Of a stretch of DNA of 5,673 nucleotides, positions 1 to 5,673 are shown piece after piece. Position 1 is the stretch's first letter. Each line of letters starts with the position of its first letter. The DNA is from Victivallales bacterium. GTDB taxonomy: Bacteria; Verrucomicrobiota; Lentisphaeria; Oligosphaerales; Oligosphaeraceae. The notes under the pieces were generated by a model. The model was not told the DNA's origin and did not search any database. It saw only the letters and a list, made by a program, of their open reading frames with translations. Location of the stretch: assembly GCA_017543165.1 (NCBI GenBank), contig JAFYGL010000545.1:1-5673 (forward strand). Direction: 5' to 3'. Made by a program: the position numbers and the translations under genes.

Positions 1-44
1 AGGCACATATCTTCGACAAGGACACCGAAATCCGCATTATATAA
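1..44 (+). CDS. 3' end of an unidentified protein-coding gene (partial)
   Basis: Reading from base 3, the sequence encodes AHIFDKDTEIRII and then a TAA stop at 42-44. Its codons (atc, ttc, gac, aag, acc, cgc) match the preference for C or G in third positions seen in the two large plus-strand genes, which is why I take it as coding. The stop lies where the palindromic element begins, so the gene would converge on the minus-strand outer-membrane protein gene. Thirteen residues are too few to identify a family. The opposite strand is also open here, with an ATG at 35-37, but it has no ribosome binding site and less typical codons. Confidence 0.45.
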   Translation, partial: AHIFDKDTEIRII

Positions 45-64
45 ACGCAGAGGCGCTTCTCTTA

Positions 65-96
65 ACGCAGAGGCGCAGAGACGCAGAGGCGCAGAG
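65..96. repeat. Two perfect 16-bp tandem units in the left arm
   Basis: The unit acgcagaggcgcagag occurs twice without a mismatch at 65-80 and 81-96. Its reverse complement occurs twice in the right arm at 171-186 and 187-202. The units carry the core acgcagaggcgc, which also begins the 20-bp unit at 44-63, so both unit types appear to derive from one short core. Confidence 0.9.
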
Positions 97-203
97 ATAA
101 AAAAGAATTGCCTTCTAAGTCATGCATATTTGCTAGTTGCAAACACGACCAAGAAGACAATTCTTTTTATCTCTGCGCCTCTGCGTCTCTGCGCCTCTGC
201 GTT

Positions 204-243
204 AAGAGAAGCGCCTCTGCGTTAAGAGAAGCGCCTCTGCGTT
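204..243. repeat. Two perfect 20-bp tandem units at the outer end of the right arm
   Basis: The unit aagagaagcgcctctgcgtt occurs at 204-223 and again, identical, at 224-243. The left arm has only one matching copy, in reverse complement, at 44-63. The outermost copy ends two bases before the stop codon of the minus-strand gene. This copy-number difference is what makes the palindrome asymmetric. Confidence 0.9.
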
Positions 244-245
244 GC

Positions 246-1268
246 TTATTCCCAAGTCAGGACCAGTTTTGCGAAGTAGGTGGTATCCAGGCGTTCCTTT
301 TCAGGAGCGACCTCGCTGTAGTAGTCATTCGCGACACCAAGGCGCAATGTGAGGGACTTCATTGTGTTGATCGGGAATTCAATGGAGCTCTCGTGCTTGA
401 TGTGGTAGTTGTCCATCATGTCGTCAAACAAAGGCAGATAGCTGATGTCCGTGATGAAGGTTGCGAGAGGAGTGAACTTGGACATATCCTTCAGTTTGAT
501 TTCATGATGGTAGTTCAGTTCCATGCCCATTTCGCTCTCGGAATCCTTGTCGCTGACATAATCCCTGTAAACGTGGGTGATACCAGCGCGGAGGCGGATC
601 TGCATATCATCTTCCTTGACGATATAGTAGCCATAGCCGACTGCGGTTGTGATTGAGGGGTCGATGTCGTTGATCTTGTCATATTCATATTCGCTTCTGG
701 CATACCAGCTGTTGTGAGTTCCAGCGATCTGGCGCTCGAAGTCAGCACCGCCGATGACTTCCTTCTCTGTGGTGACATGGCTGTCCCTGGCGTGCTTGCC
801 GTTCAAATAGAGCAGGAGTTTGTCATCAGGACCAGCCAATGTGGCCTTGATACCGCCTGCGACCGTGCATTTTTCGGTATTGCCGGTCTTGCCGTCAATG
901 CTGGCGAATGCCTCGTAAGTCCACTTGCGTCCTTGTGGCGGTGGTGGGAGTGTTGGGTCAGGGTCGCCCTGGCGCCATAGGTTCTTCACATCAGCCAGCT
1001 TTGTTTCGCCAATGGCGCCATTCTGGAATTTGCCCGAGGTCTTGCCTGTTTCGGTAGCCACATTGACATCTTCGTCCGTGCTGATTTCAGCCACTGAAGC
1101 GACATCAACGGTAATGTCACCAGCCAGGCTGTTGTTGATGGTGACCTTGCCGCCTGCCACTTTTGTAACCTTGCCGAAAATGACACTGGAGTCGTTCAGC
1201 TTCAGCTGGTCAGCTGCCAAGGAGAACACTGCCGCCATCACTACACTTGCAATTGTCCTGATTTTCAT
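246..1268 (-). CDS. DUF481-like outer-membrane beta-barrel protein with SH3-like N-terminal domain
   Basis: The protein has 340 residues. Residues 1-19 form a signal peptide (KIR, hydrophobic stretch, then SLAA with likely cleavage after residue 18 or 19), so it is exported. Residues 21-65 (LKLNDSSVIFGKV, then short beta strands) look like the small SH3-like domain often placed before DUF481 barrels. A flexible linker at about 100-113 contains PTLPPPPQG. From about 117 to 340, alternating strands carry DUF481 hallmarks: a GKTGNTE motif near 126-132, AVGYGYYIV near 209-217, and RLRAGITHVYRDY near 225-237. The chain ends KLVLTWE, an aromatic-containing last strand. The family, which includes E. 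coli YdiY, is predicted to sit in the outer membrane; its function is poorly defined and no substrate can be named. The start is supported by GAGGA, seven bases upstream. The gene is divergent from the large secreted protein gene. Confidence 0.85.
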   Translation of the reverse strand: MKIRTIASVVMAAVFSLAADQLKLNDSSVIFGKVTKVAGGKVTINNSLAGDITVDVASVAEISTDEDVNVATETGKTSGKFQNGAIGETKLADVKNLWRQGDPDPTLPPPPQGRKWTYEAFASIDGKTGNTEKCTVAGGIKATLAGPDDKLLLYLNGKHARDSHVTTEKEVIGGADFERQIAGTHNSWYARSEYEYDKINDIDPSITTAVGYGYYIVKEDDMQIRLRAGITHVYRDYVSDKDSESEMGMELNYHHEIKLKDMSKFTPLATFITDISYLPLFDDMMDNYHIKHESSIEFPINTMKSLTLRLGVANDYYSEVAPEKERLDTTYFAKLVLTWE

Positions 1269-1275
1269 TTTTTAA

Positions 1276-1280
1276 TCCTC
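1276..1280 (-). promoter_or_regulatory. Ribosome binding site of the DUF481-like gene
   Basis: On the minus strand this reads GAGGA, followed by a seven-base A/T spacer to the ATG at 1266-1268. It is the only convincing Shine-Dalgarno sequence among the three gene starts in the window. Confidence 0.75.
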
Positions 1281-1312
1281 TGTTGTGATTATTGAACATT
1301 CTCTTCAAAGAA

Positions 1313-1328
1313 AATAACGGGCGTTATT
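1313..1328. promoter_or_regulatory. Perfect 7-2-7 palindrome, candidate operator at the minus-strand start point
   Basis: AATAACG at 1313-1319 and CGTTATT at 1322-1328 are exact reverse complements separated by GG. The palindrome covers the downstream half of the minus-strand -10 box and the expected start point, where a bound repressor would block initiation. I do not recognise the regulator family. Confidence 0.45.
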
Positions 1329-1354
1329 ATACCTCCTAAATGCGCAAATGAAAA
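1326..1354 (-). promoter_or_regulatory. Predicted promoter for the DUF481-like gene
   Basis: On the minus strand, TTTTCA (1349-1354, four of six matches to the -35 consensus) is followed after 17 bases by a perfect TATAAT (1326-1331). Transcription would begin near 1319, giving a leader of about 50 bases. That leader contains a TTGAA-N7-TTCAA inverted repeat at 1292-1308. Spacing and -10 quality are good; the call is by eye only. Confidence 0.6.
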
Positions 1355-1370
1355 TTGACAAGTCAAATTT
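1351..1370. promoter_or_regulatory. TTGAC-AA-GTCAA inverted repeat, second candidate operator
   Basis: The 20-bp stretch 1351-1370 pairs at nine of ten positions around a central TTGAC-AA-GTCAA (1355-1366). It overlaps the minus-strand -35 element and lies about 30 bases upstream of the plus-strand -35, a position from which one regulator could act on both genes. TTGACA within it matches the -35 consensus on the plus strand, but no good -10 stands at the right distance. Confidence 0.4.
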
Positions 1371-1397
1371 TCTTGTAAAAAAAACGAAGGTACAGCA

Positions 1398-1425
1398 TTG
1401 TTTATTTGAAGATTCTGCATATAAT
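1398..1425 (+). promoter_or_regulatory. Predicted promoter for the large secreted protein gene
   Basis: A perfect TATAAT lies at 1420-1425, preceded after 16 bases by TTGTTT (1398-1403), which matches the -35 consensus only in its first three bases. Transcription would begin near 1432. That gives a leader of about 50 bases if translation starts at 1482, but only about 11 bases if it starts at 1443. Confidence 0.55.
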
Positions 1426-1481
1426 AAGCACCCGCCAAAATAATGGAATCCCAATACATTCACACAAAAAAGAGCGTGGTT

Positions 1482-4400
1482 ATGAGAAGGATATTTCTTG
1501 CTGTGTTTTTGCTTGCATGCTGCATCTACGGAGCGATTACAATTGATGGCAGGCTTGACGAAGCCGATTGGCAGTCCGTGGAGGAAATGGGCGGATTTGA
1601 GGCACTTGGCATTTCAGTGAACAAGGCTGTACAGGCGCAGACCACGTTCAAGATAATCACCTTGGAGGACCGCCTCTACATCGGCGTGAAATGCGACGAG
1701 CCTCTGATGGACAAGCTGAAGGAAATCACCGCAAAGAAGAAAACACCAGGCGCCGAAGATGACGCAGTGGAGATATTCCTGGTGCCCAGTTGCAATGCCA
1801 ACTACGGATTCTACCAGTTCCGTGTCTGCTATGACGGCAAGGCCAGTTCAAACTACTTGGCCGACGCAGGCAGGACAGAGCCTGACCCATATTTCCCTGA
1901 ATGGAACAATAAAGTCTCTTCAGGCAAGGACTTCTGGTCAGTCGAGATTGAAATCCCCATAAGCGCATTCTACATGACCCCGCAGCATTTATGGAAGACC
2001 GGATGGGCCTTGAACATCGGGCGCAGGCGCACTCCTCTCAAGGAAAACACCACCTGGTCTCCGATGCAACGCAATTTTGCAGAGCTAGATAAATTCGCAA
2101 GGCTTGGCGGCTTCCCAATGCGCAAGGCCGAGGACCATGTGCAGATCTCATCGGCAAAGGCGTGCGTGAAGACCATGGAGAAAGGCAAGCCCGCAGGCAA
2201 ACTGTCCCTGAATGTGAATCTATGCAAGGCTGGTGAATACGAACTGGAAAGCAGGGCATTCAAGCTGAACAGAGGCCTGAACATGCTGAACGTGCCCTAT
2301 GTTTTCGGGCAGACAGGCAAGAACCAGCTGGAAATTGCGTTGAAGCGCCGCAGTGACGGCCGTGTATTCAGGCGCTGGTATCCAGTGAACGTAAAGTACG
2401 AGCCCATAAAGTTCAACCTGAGCTGGCCCCAATACCACAACAACTTCTATCCTGGGCAGGATTTCTCCCGCATAGAAGGCGAGATCGAATGCGCCTTGAA
2501 CAAGCCAGTCAATGTCAGCATCAGCGGACCTGGCATAAAGGACCAGAAAATCACGCTGAAGCCAGGCAAGAAGGCATTCAAATTCAAGACCTCCGATTTT
2601 GACTACGGCACCGCCATAATCAAGGCGGAAGCAGGCGGCATCTCCAGAGAGCTGAAGGTACGCCGCCTTCAGCCCACCAACTCTAAAATGGTCTGGATTG
2701 AAAACGGCAATCTCGTTGTCATGAATCCAGGAGAGAAAAAGGGAAAGGCAATACTTCCAAGACGCATGAGCGCCACCTACCTCAAGGGAGGCGAGGCATT
2801 CAGGCAACGCTACGAGGCGGACAAGGGCCTGCACCTTGAAATCATCGGCGCCTGCAGCATTGATCCCATTCGCCTTGGCAAGAACGTTGAAATCGACTAT
2901 GGATATTTTGATGTGAGGCCGCTGCAGACTCTCTTTGGAAAAATCTCGGATATCATCGACAAGAACAGGAACAGGAATTTCCACTACTACTATCTGTACG
3001 ATGACCCGGAATGCCATAACATCTCTCCAGTTTTCCTGAAACATGTATATGACTTCATTGCGGACAAGGACCCGTTCCACCCCATGATGATTGTCTCACG
3101 CAAATGCGGCCTCTACATCGATTGCGCCGACTGGTTCGAGACACGCCCGCGCCTGAATCCAATGATAGATGGCGGCAAGCGCATTTATGACTGCACTATC
3201 GACAACATAGGCGGCTACATGGACGAAATAGCACTTTCTGGCAGAAAGGACAAAATCATAGGATTCATGCCCACCTGCTTCAGCAACCGCGCTTCAAACC
3301 CACAGGCCGCATATCCCACCTTCCAGGAAATTGTCTGCCATACATGGGCTGGCATGATACACGGCGGCAAGGGGCTCCACCCATACACATACAGGCACAT
3401 GGGGGACCGTCCATGCCTGTTCGAAGGCATACGCTATCTTTTCAGCACATTTGACGTATTGCAGGACTTCATGCTCTTCGCAAAGCGGACAATGCTGCAC
3501 AGCAGCAAGGAATACGAAGTGGTTTTGTATGAGCTGGGCAAGGAGAAGATGTTCGCCGCAGTGAACTTCACCTCAACCGAGCAGCTGGTCCACATCAAAG
3601 GGCAATCAGGGAAGTACCTGGAATGCCGTGGCAACCGCAGCTTCAATGGCATTTCATTCACGCTGAAGCCCCACGAGGTAATAGTCGGCACCACGAAAAA
3701 GCGTGATGAAGGCCTGCCCACATACCAGCAGGTGCAGGCAAAAATAGACAGGCTTGAAGAACAGCGGCTCGCCAAGCCAAACCTGCTTATCGGGCATGAT
3801 GACGATTTCAAGGTCACCGCATCCAGGGACATTCCCTTCGGGTTCAAGTTGTTTGACGGCGTGCGCGACGTATATGCCTACGATGATTCATGGGGGCAGA
3901 GCCGCTTTGTGGACTTCTCTTTCACAAGGAAGTTCATCCCCTCATTCACCAGCATAAGCATATACGGCAAAAACATTGAGGACGCCATTGTCAAAGCACT
4001 CAAAGCTGGCATCTGGCAGGAACTGAAGCCCTCCTCCAAAACAAAGAACGGCTATATGCTGAAATACTTCTTTGACCAGGAATACAGCGTGGCCAACCTG
4101 CGCATCGAATTCCCCAGAAACCATATAGAGCTATATGAAATCGAACTGTTCAACAACAATGGCGCCACGTCGAATGAACAACTTGCCGCAAATGCTGGCC
4201 TTGATGCCGAAAAACATGATGTGAACGACAAAAGGGAATTCGCCTGGCAGCTTGACGGTTCCAACGCCCAATTCAAAAAAAGCTATTCCAGGGACACCTG
4301 GTTCGGGGAGGACACTTATACGGCAGCAACGGAGGATGGTGGATTCCTGTACAGGGGCAAGAACTCAAACCGCTACATAAAACTGATGCCAAAGCACTGG

Positions 4401-4988
4401 ATTGTACTGAAGGTTGCGAAGGTAAATAAAATGCAGAACTATAATCAATCCAGCTGGAACATGAACTTCTTCAGGGGCGTCGGCAAAATCTGCGGAAATG
4501 CCGCTCTGCTGCAGGAAGGGCTCTATACCATCAATCTGCCTGAAGTGAAAAAGAACATTGAAGGTCCAATGACTATTTACAGCTATGGCATTGAATTGGA
4601 GTTCAAGTACATACGTCTGGTCCGTGACCCGGAAAACTACCTGGGCGCGACAGTGGAAGGCAATTCCGCCATGATCGAGCCAGGCAGCAAAATCATTGTG
4701 ACATTGAAATTGAGGGAACCTTGCGAAAGCGTCACCTGCAAGATGTCCAGGGATACGGGACTGGTCGTCGCCCCGTTCCAGATCAACGGAAGCGACACAA
4801 TTGAACTCAAGCCAGTCCATGGGGATTTAAGCCTGTGGCAGACCGTGATAAACGTGAAGAACTACTCATTCACCGAGAGGGAAATGGGAAAACGTTCCGT
4901 GATGCTGATGGCGAATATAAAAGGCGGAAATCTTAATACGCCTATCATCTCATACTTCCCAGCAGCCTTCAGGACAAGATTCAATTGA
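1482..4988 (+). CDS. Secreted multidomain glycosidase-like protein with CBM9-like N-terminus
   Basis: The start at 1482 gives 1,168 residues and a compact signal peptide, MRRIFLAVFLLACCIYGA. An in-frame ATG at 1443 would add 13 residues; neither start has a strong ribosome binding site. Residues 19-210 look like a CBM9-type carbohydrate-binding domain (ITIDGRLDEADWQ at 19-31, DDAVEIFL at 93-100, WSVEIEIPISAF at 152-163). Residues about 225-395 form beta-sandwich, Ig-like material. Residues about 420-670 resemble the later half of a TIM-barrel glycosidase: LYDDPE at 505-510, DKDPFHP at 528-534, HTWAGMIHGGKG at 620-631, then an FSTFDVLQDF helix. A charged helical linker (745-765) leads to a discoidin-like (F5/8 type C) jelly roll at about 770-891, a second jelly-roll-like region at 920-1050 and a C-terminal beta domain. 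The substrate is unknown. LLAC at 10-13 could be a weak lipobox, so lipidation is possible. Hydrolase activity is an inference. Confidence 0.75.
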   Translation: MRRIFLAVFLLACCIYGAITIDGRLDEADWQSVEEMGGFEALGISVNKAVQAQTTFKIITLEDRLYIGVKCDEPLMDKLKEITAKKKTPGAEDDAVEIFLVPSCNANYGFYQFRVCYDGKASSNYLADAGRTEPDPYFPEWNNKVSSGKDFWSVEIEIPISAFYMTPQHLWKTGWALNIGRRRTPLKENTTWSPMQRNFAELDKFARLGGFPMRKAEDHVQISSAKACVKTMEKGKPAGKLSLNVNLCKAGEYELESRAFKLNRGLNMLNVPYVFGQTGKNQLEIALKRRSDGRVFRRWYPVNVKYEPIKFNLSWPQYHNNFYPGQDFSRIEGEIECALNKPVNVSISGPGIKDQKITLKPGKKAFKFKTSDFDYGTAIIKAEAGGISRELKVRRLQPTNSKMVWIENGNLVVMNPGEKKGKAILPRRMSATYLKGGEAFRQRYEADKGLHLEIIGACSIDPIRLGKNVEIDYGYFDVRPLQTLFGKISDIIDKNRNRNFHYYYLYDDPECHNISPVFLKHVYDFIADKDPFHPMMIVSRKCGLYIDCADWFETRPRLNPMIDGGKRIYDCTIDNIGGYMDEIALSGRKDKIIGFMPTCFSNRASNPQAAYPTFQEIVCHTWAGMIHGGKGLHPYTYRHMGDRPCLFEGIRYLFSTFDVLQDFMLFAKRTMLHSSKEYEVVLYELGKEKMFAAVNFTSTEQLVHIKGQSGKYLECRGNRSFNGISFTLKPHEVIVGTTKKRDEGLPTYQQVQAKIDRLEEQRLAKPNLLIGHDDDFKVTASRDIPFGFKLFDGVRDVYAYDDSWGQSRFVDFSFTRKFIPSFTSISIYGKNIEDAIVKALKAGIWQELKPSSKTKNGYMLKYFFDQEYSVANLRIEFPRNHIELYEIELFNNNGATSNEQLAANAGLDAEKHDVNDKREFAWQLDGSNAQFKKSYSRDTWFGEDTYTAATEDGGFLYRGKNSNRYIKLMPKHWIVLKVAKVNKMQNYNQSSWNMNFFRGVGKICGNAALLQEGLYTINLPEVKKNIEGPMTIYSYGIELEFKYIRLVRDPENYLGATVEGNSAMIEPGSKIIVTLKLREPCESVTCKMSRDTGLVVAPFQINGSDTIELKPVHGDLSLWQTVINVKNYSFTEREMGKRSVMLMANIKGGNLNTPIISYFPAAFRTRFN

Positions 4989-5011
4989 AATGCGGGACAG
5001 CTGCCCAGCAA

Positions 5012-5017
5012 TATAAT
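5012..5017 (+). promoter_or_regulatory. Possible -10 box upstream of the last gene
   Basis: A perfect TATAAT lies 22 bases before the ATG at 5040. No convincing -35 stands 16-18 bases upstream; TTGAAA at 4985-4990 is 21 bases away and overlaps the preceding stop codon. The downstream gene may therefore have its own weak promoter as well as being read through from the large gene. No terminator hairpin is visible in the 51-bp gap. Confidence 0.35.
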
Positions 5018-5039
5018 CGCAAACAACAGAGTACAAAAT

Positions 5040-5673
5040 ATGCTGAAAGTCATTGATGAAGTTGGCCGCCTGCTCTATGGCAAAACCAGGCTGGGCTGGG
5101 AAATCGCGTTTGGAAACAAAAAGGAGCCAGTGCAGGTATTGGAGCCCTCGCAGATGTTCAATTTCAAAATGCAGGACAAGGACGGGGTCCTGAAGCTGGA
5201 GTGGAGGGGCTGCCAGCTGATAGGAAGCCAATTCACCGTGACTGTCTGCTGGAGACCTTTTGGCGAAGGCTGGCAGGGCACCATTGAATATGACCTCAAC
5301 ACACAGAAATTGTATGTGGAGGAGGTGCGCTTCCCCGTGGTATCAATGCCATTTCCCAAGGACATCGTGCACCTTCTTATTGGCAATGAGCAAGGCTGGG
5401 TATATTCATTCAAGGAAGATGCGCCCGAAGGGGCATTGCTGCTGCAGAACTACAACTCTATGCTCCTTACGGTCGCCATGACCGATGACGGTGAGAACCT
5501 CTACATCGACCACCGTGATGAAAAGCACACCATGAAGATGTGCAACTGGGAAAAGGCGGAAGGCAGGCTCATCTATCGCGGCATAGAGCAAATGCCCTGC
5601 AATTCCAAGACGCGCAGAAGTTATGCAGTCCCCTACTCCAGCACGGTTGTCAACTACCAGGGGACCTGGTACG
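5040..5673 (+). CDS. DUF6259-like glycosidase-type protein, N-terminal part (gene truncated by window end)
   Basis: The reading frame is open from the ATG at 5040 to the last base, giving 211 residues with no stop. No other ATG, GTG or TTG lies in frame back to the TGA at 4986-4988; a weak AGAG at 5028-5031 precedes the start. The fragment is rich in beta strands: VEEVRFPVVSMPFP at 93-106, LLIGNEQGWVY at 112-122, LLLQNYNSMLLTVAMTDDGENLYI at 133-156 in two strands, then KMCNWEKAEGRL and a VPYSSTVVNYQGTWY end at 197-211. This order (a 'look at the sugar, show it in context' beta-sandwich that closes with an aromatic Y-x-G-x-W-Y before the barrel) resembles DUF6259 proteins, whose catalytic barrel would lie beyond the window. 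There is no signal peptide, so a cytoplasmic location is likely. It follows the large secreted protein gene by 51 bp in the same direction, suggesting a shared operon. The family call is from memory of motif patterns. Confidence 0.65.
   Translation, partial: MLKVIDEVGRLLYGKTRLGWEIAFGNKKEPVQVLEPSQMFNFKMQDKDGVLKLEWRGCQLIGSQFTVTVCWRPFGEGWQGTIEYDLNTQKLYVEEVRFPVVSMPFPKDIVHLLIGNEQGWVYSFKEDAPEGALLLQNYNSMLLTVAMTDDGENLYIDHRDEKHTMKMCNWEKAEGRLIYRGIEQMPCNSKTRRSYAVPYSSTVVNYQGTWY

Larger units (their letters stand above)
44..243. repeat. Large imperfect palindrome built from 'acgcagaggcgc' units, possible bidirectional terminator
   Basis: The left arm (44-110, 67 bp) is the reverse complement of 158-223 (66 bp) apart from one extra A in the A-run near its inner end. 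Five more pairs (112-116 with 152-156) follow one mismatch. Inside the remaining loop, TTTGC at 129-133 pairs with GCAAA at 139-143, giving an apical mini-hairpin. Each arm contains a perfect 16-bp tandem pair (65-80/81-96 and 171-186/187-202). The right arm also has one additional 20-bp unit. The element fills the gap between two apparently convergent stop codons, at 42-44 and 246-248. A stem this long could form a strong hairpin in either transcript. No good U-tract follows it on either side, so the terminator role is an inference. No transposase gene or clear target duplication is visible; a shared TTAT near both edges is too short to count. Confidence 0.9.

Noticed and set aside
44..243. 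CRISPR array
   Set aside because: The repeats are 16-20 bp units that abut without spacers and are arranged as inverted arms, and no cas gene is nearby.
108..656. Plus-strand open frame (182 codons) starting in the palindrome
   Set aside because: Its first part is translated repeat (LCASASLRLC) and the rest is antisense to the DUF481-like gene; the only start is a TTG without a ribosome binding site.
937..963. G-rich stretch with three GGG runs and several GG runs, possible G-quadruplex
   Set aside because: It is explained by the proline and aspartate codons of the minus-strand linker, and it has only three runs of three G.
1355..1383. Second plus-strand promoter using the consensus TTGACA at 1355-1360
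   Set aside because: At 16-18 bases downstream there is only an A-run with no acceptable -10 hexamer; the TTGACA is better explained as half of the inverted repeat.
2220..3080. Long minus-strand open frame (286 codons) inside the large gene
   Set aside because: It is antisense to a frame with clear domain motifs and codon preference, has no recognisable domain, and such frames arise readily opposite GC-ending codons.
4365..4820. Minus-strand open frame (151 codons) inside the large gene
   Set aside because: It is antisense to well-formed coding sequence with a conserved jelly-roll-like pattern, and it shows no domain or start signal of its own.
4992..5010. Hairpin terminator after the large gene (GGGACAGCTGCCC)
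   Set aside because: The arms are out of register by one base, the stem is very short, and no T-tract follows.
4986..5042. Readthrough or frame-disrupted fusion of the two plus-strand genes, which share a reading phase
   Set aside because: The 17 codons between the TGA and the ATG at 5040 do not look coding, a TATAAT lies between, and each protein has its own sensible end or start.

Overview
The window looks like a chromosomal stretch from a Gram-negative, polysaccharide-degrading bacterium of the PVC group. A lentisphaeral or related planctomycete/verrucomicrobial lineage is my best guess. The clues are an outer-membrane beta-barrel protein of the DUF481 type, a very large secreted protein with a CBM9-like front end and a divergent glycosidase-like core, a second glycosidase-type protein next to it, and an intergenic element built from 'acgcagaggcgc' units. 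No rRNA or other taxonomic marker is present, so this assignment is an inference.

Layout. Bases 1-44 hold what looks like the last 13 codons of a plus-strand gene. Bases 44-243 are filled by a large imperfect palindrome made of 16-bp and 20-bp tandem units. Bases 246-1268, minus strand, encode the DUF481-like protein, which converges on the partial gene. Bases 1269-1481 form a divergent control region with one perfect TATAAT box facing each way and two inverted repeats that look like operators. Bases 1482-4988 (or from 1443), plus strand, encode a secreted multidomain protein of about 1,170 residues. After a 51-bp gap that also contains a TATAAT box, a second plus-strand gene begins at 5040 and runs off the window end; its first 211 residues resemble the N-terminal beta-rich part of DUF6259-type glycosidase-like proteins.

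How the parts may work together. The two plus-strand genes probably form a small carbohydrate-processing unit: a secreted, substrate-binding, glycosidase-like protein followed by one with no visible signal peptide. The divergent outer-membrane protein shares the control region and could be co-regulated with them, but nothing in the sequence proves a functional link. The palindrome fills the convergent gap almost exactly from stop codon to stop codon, so it may end transcription in both directions, although it lacks a clear U-tract. I saw no tRNA, rRNA, CRISPR array, transposase or integrase.
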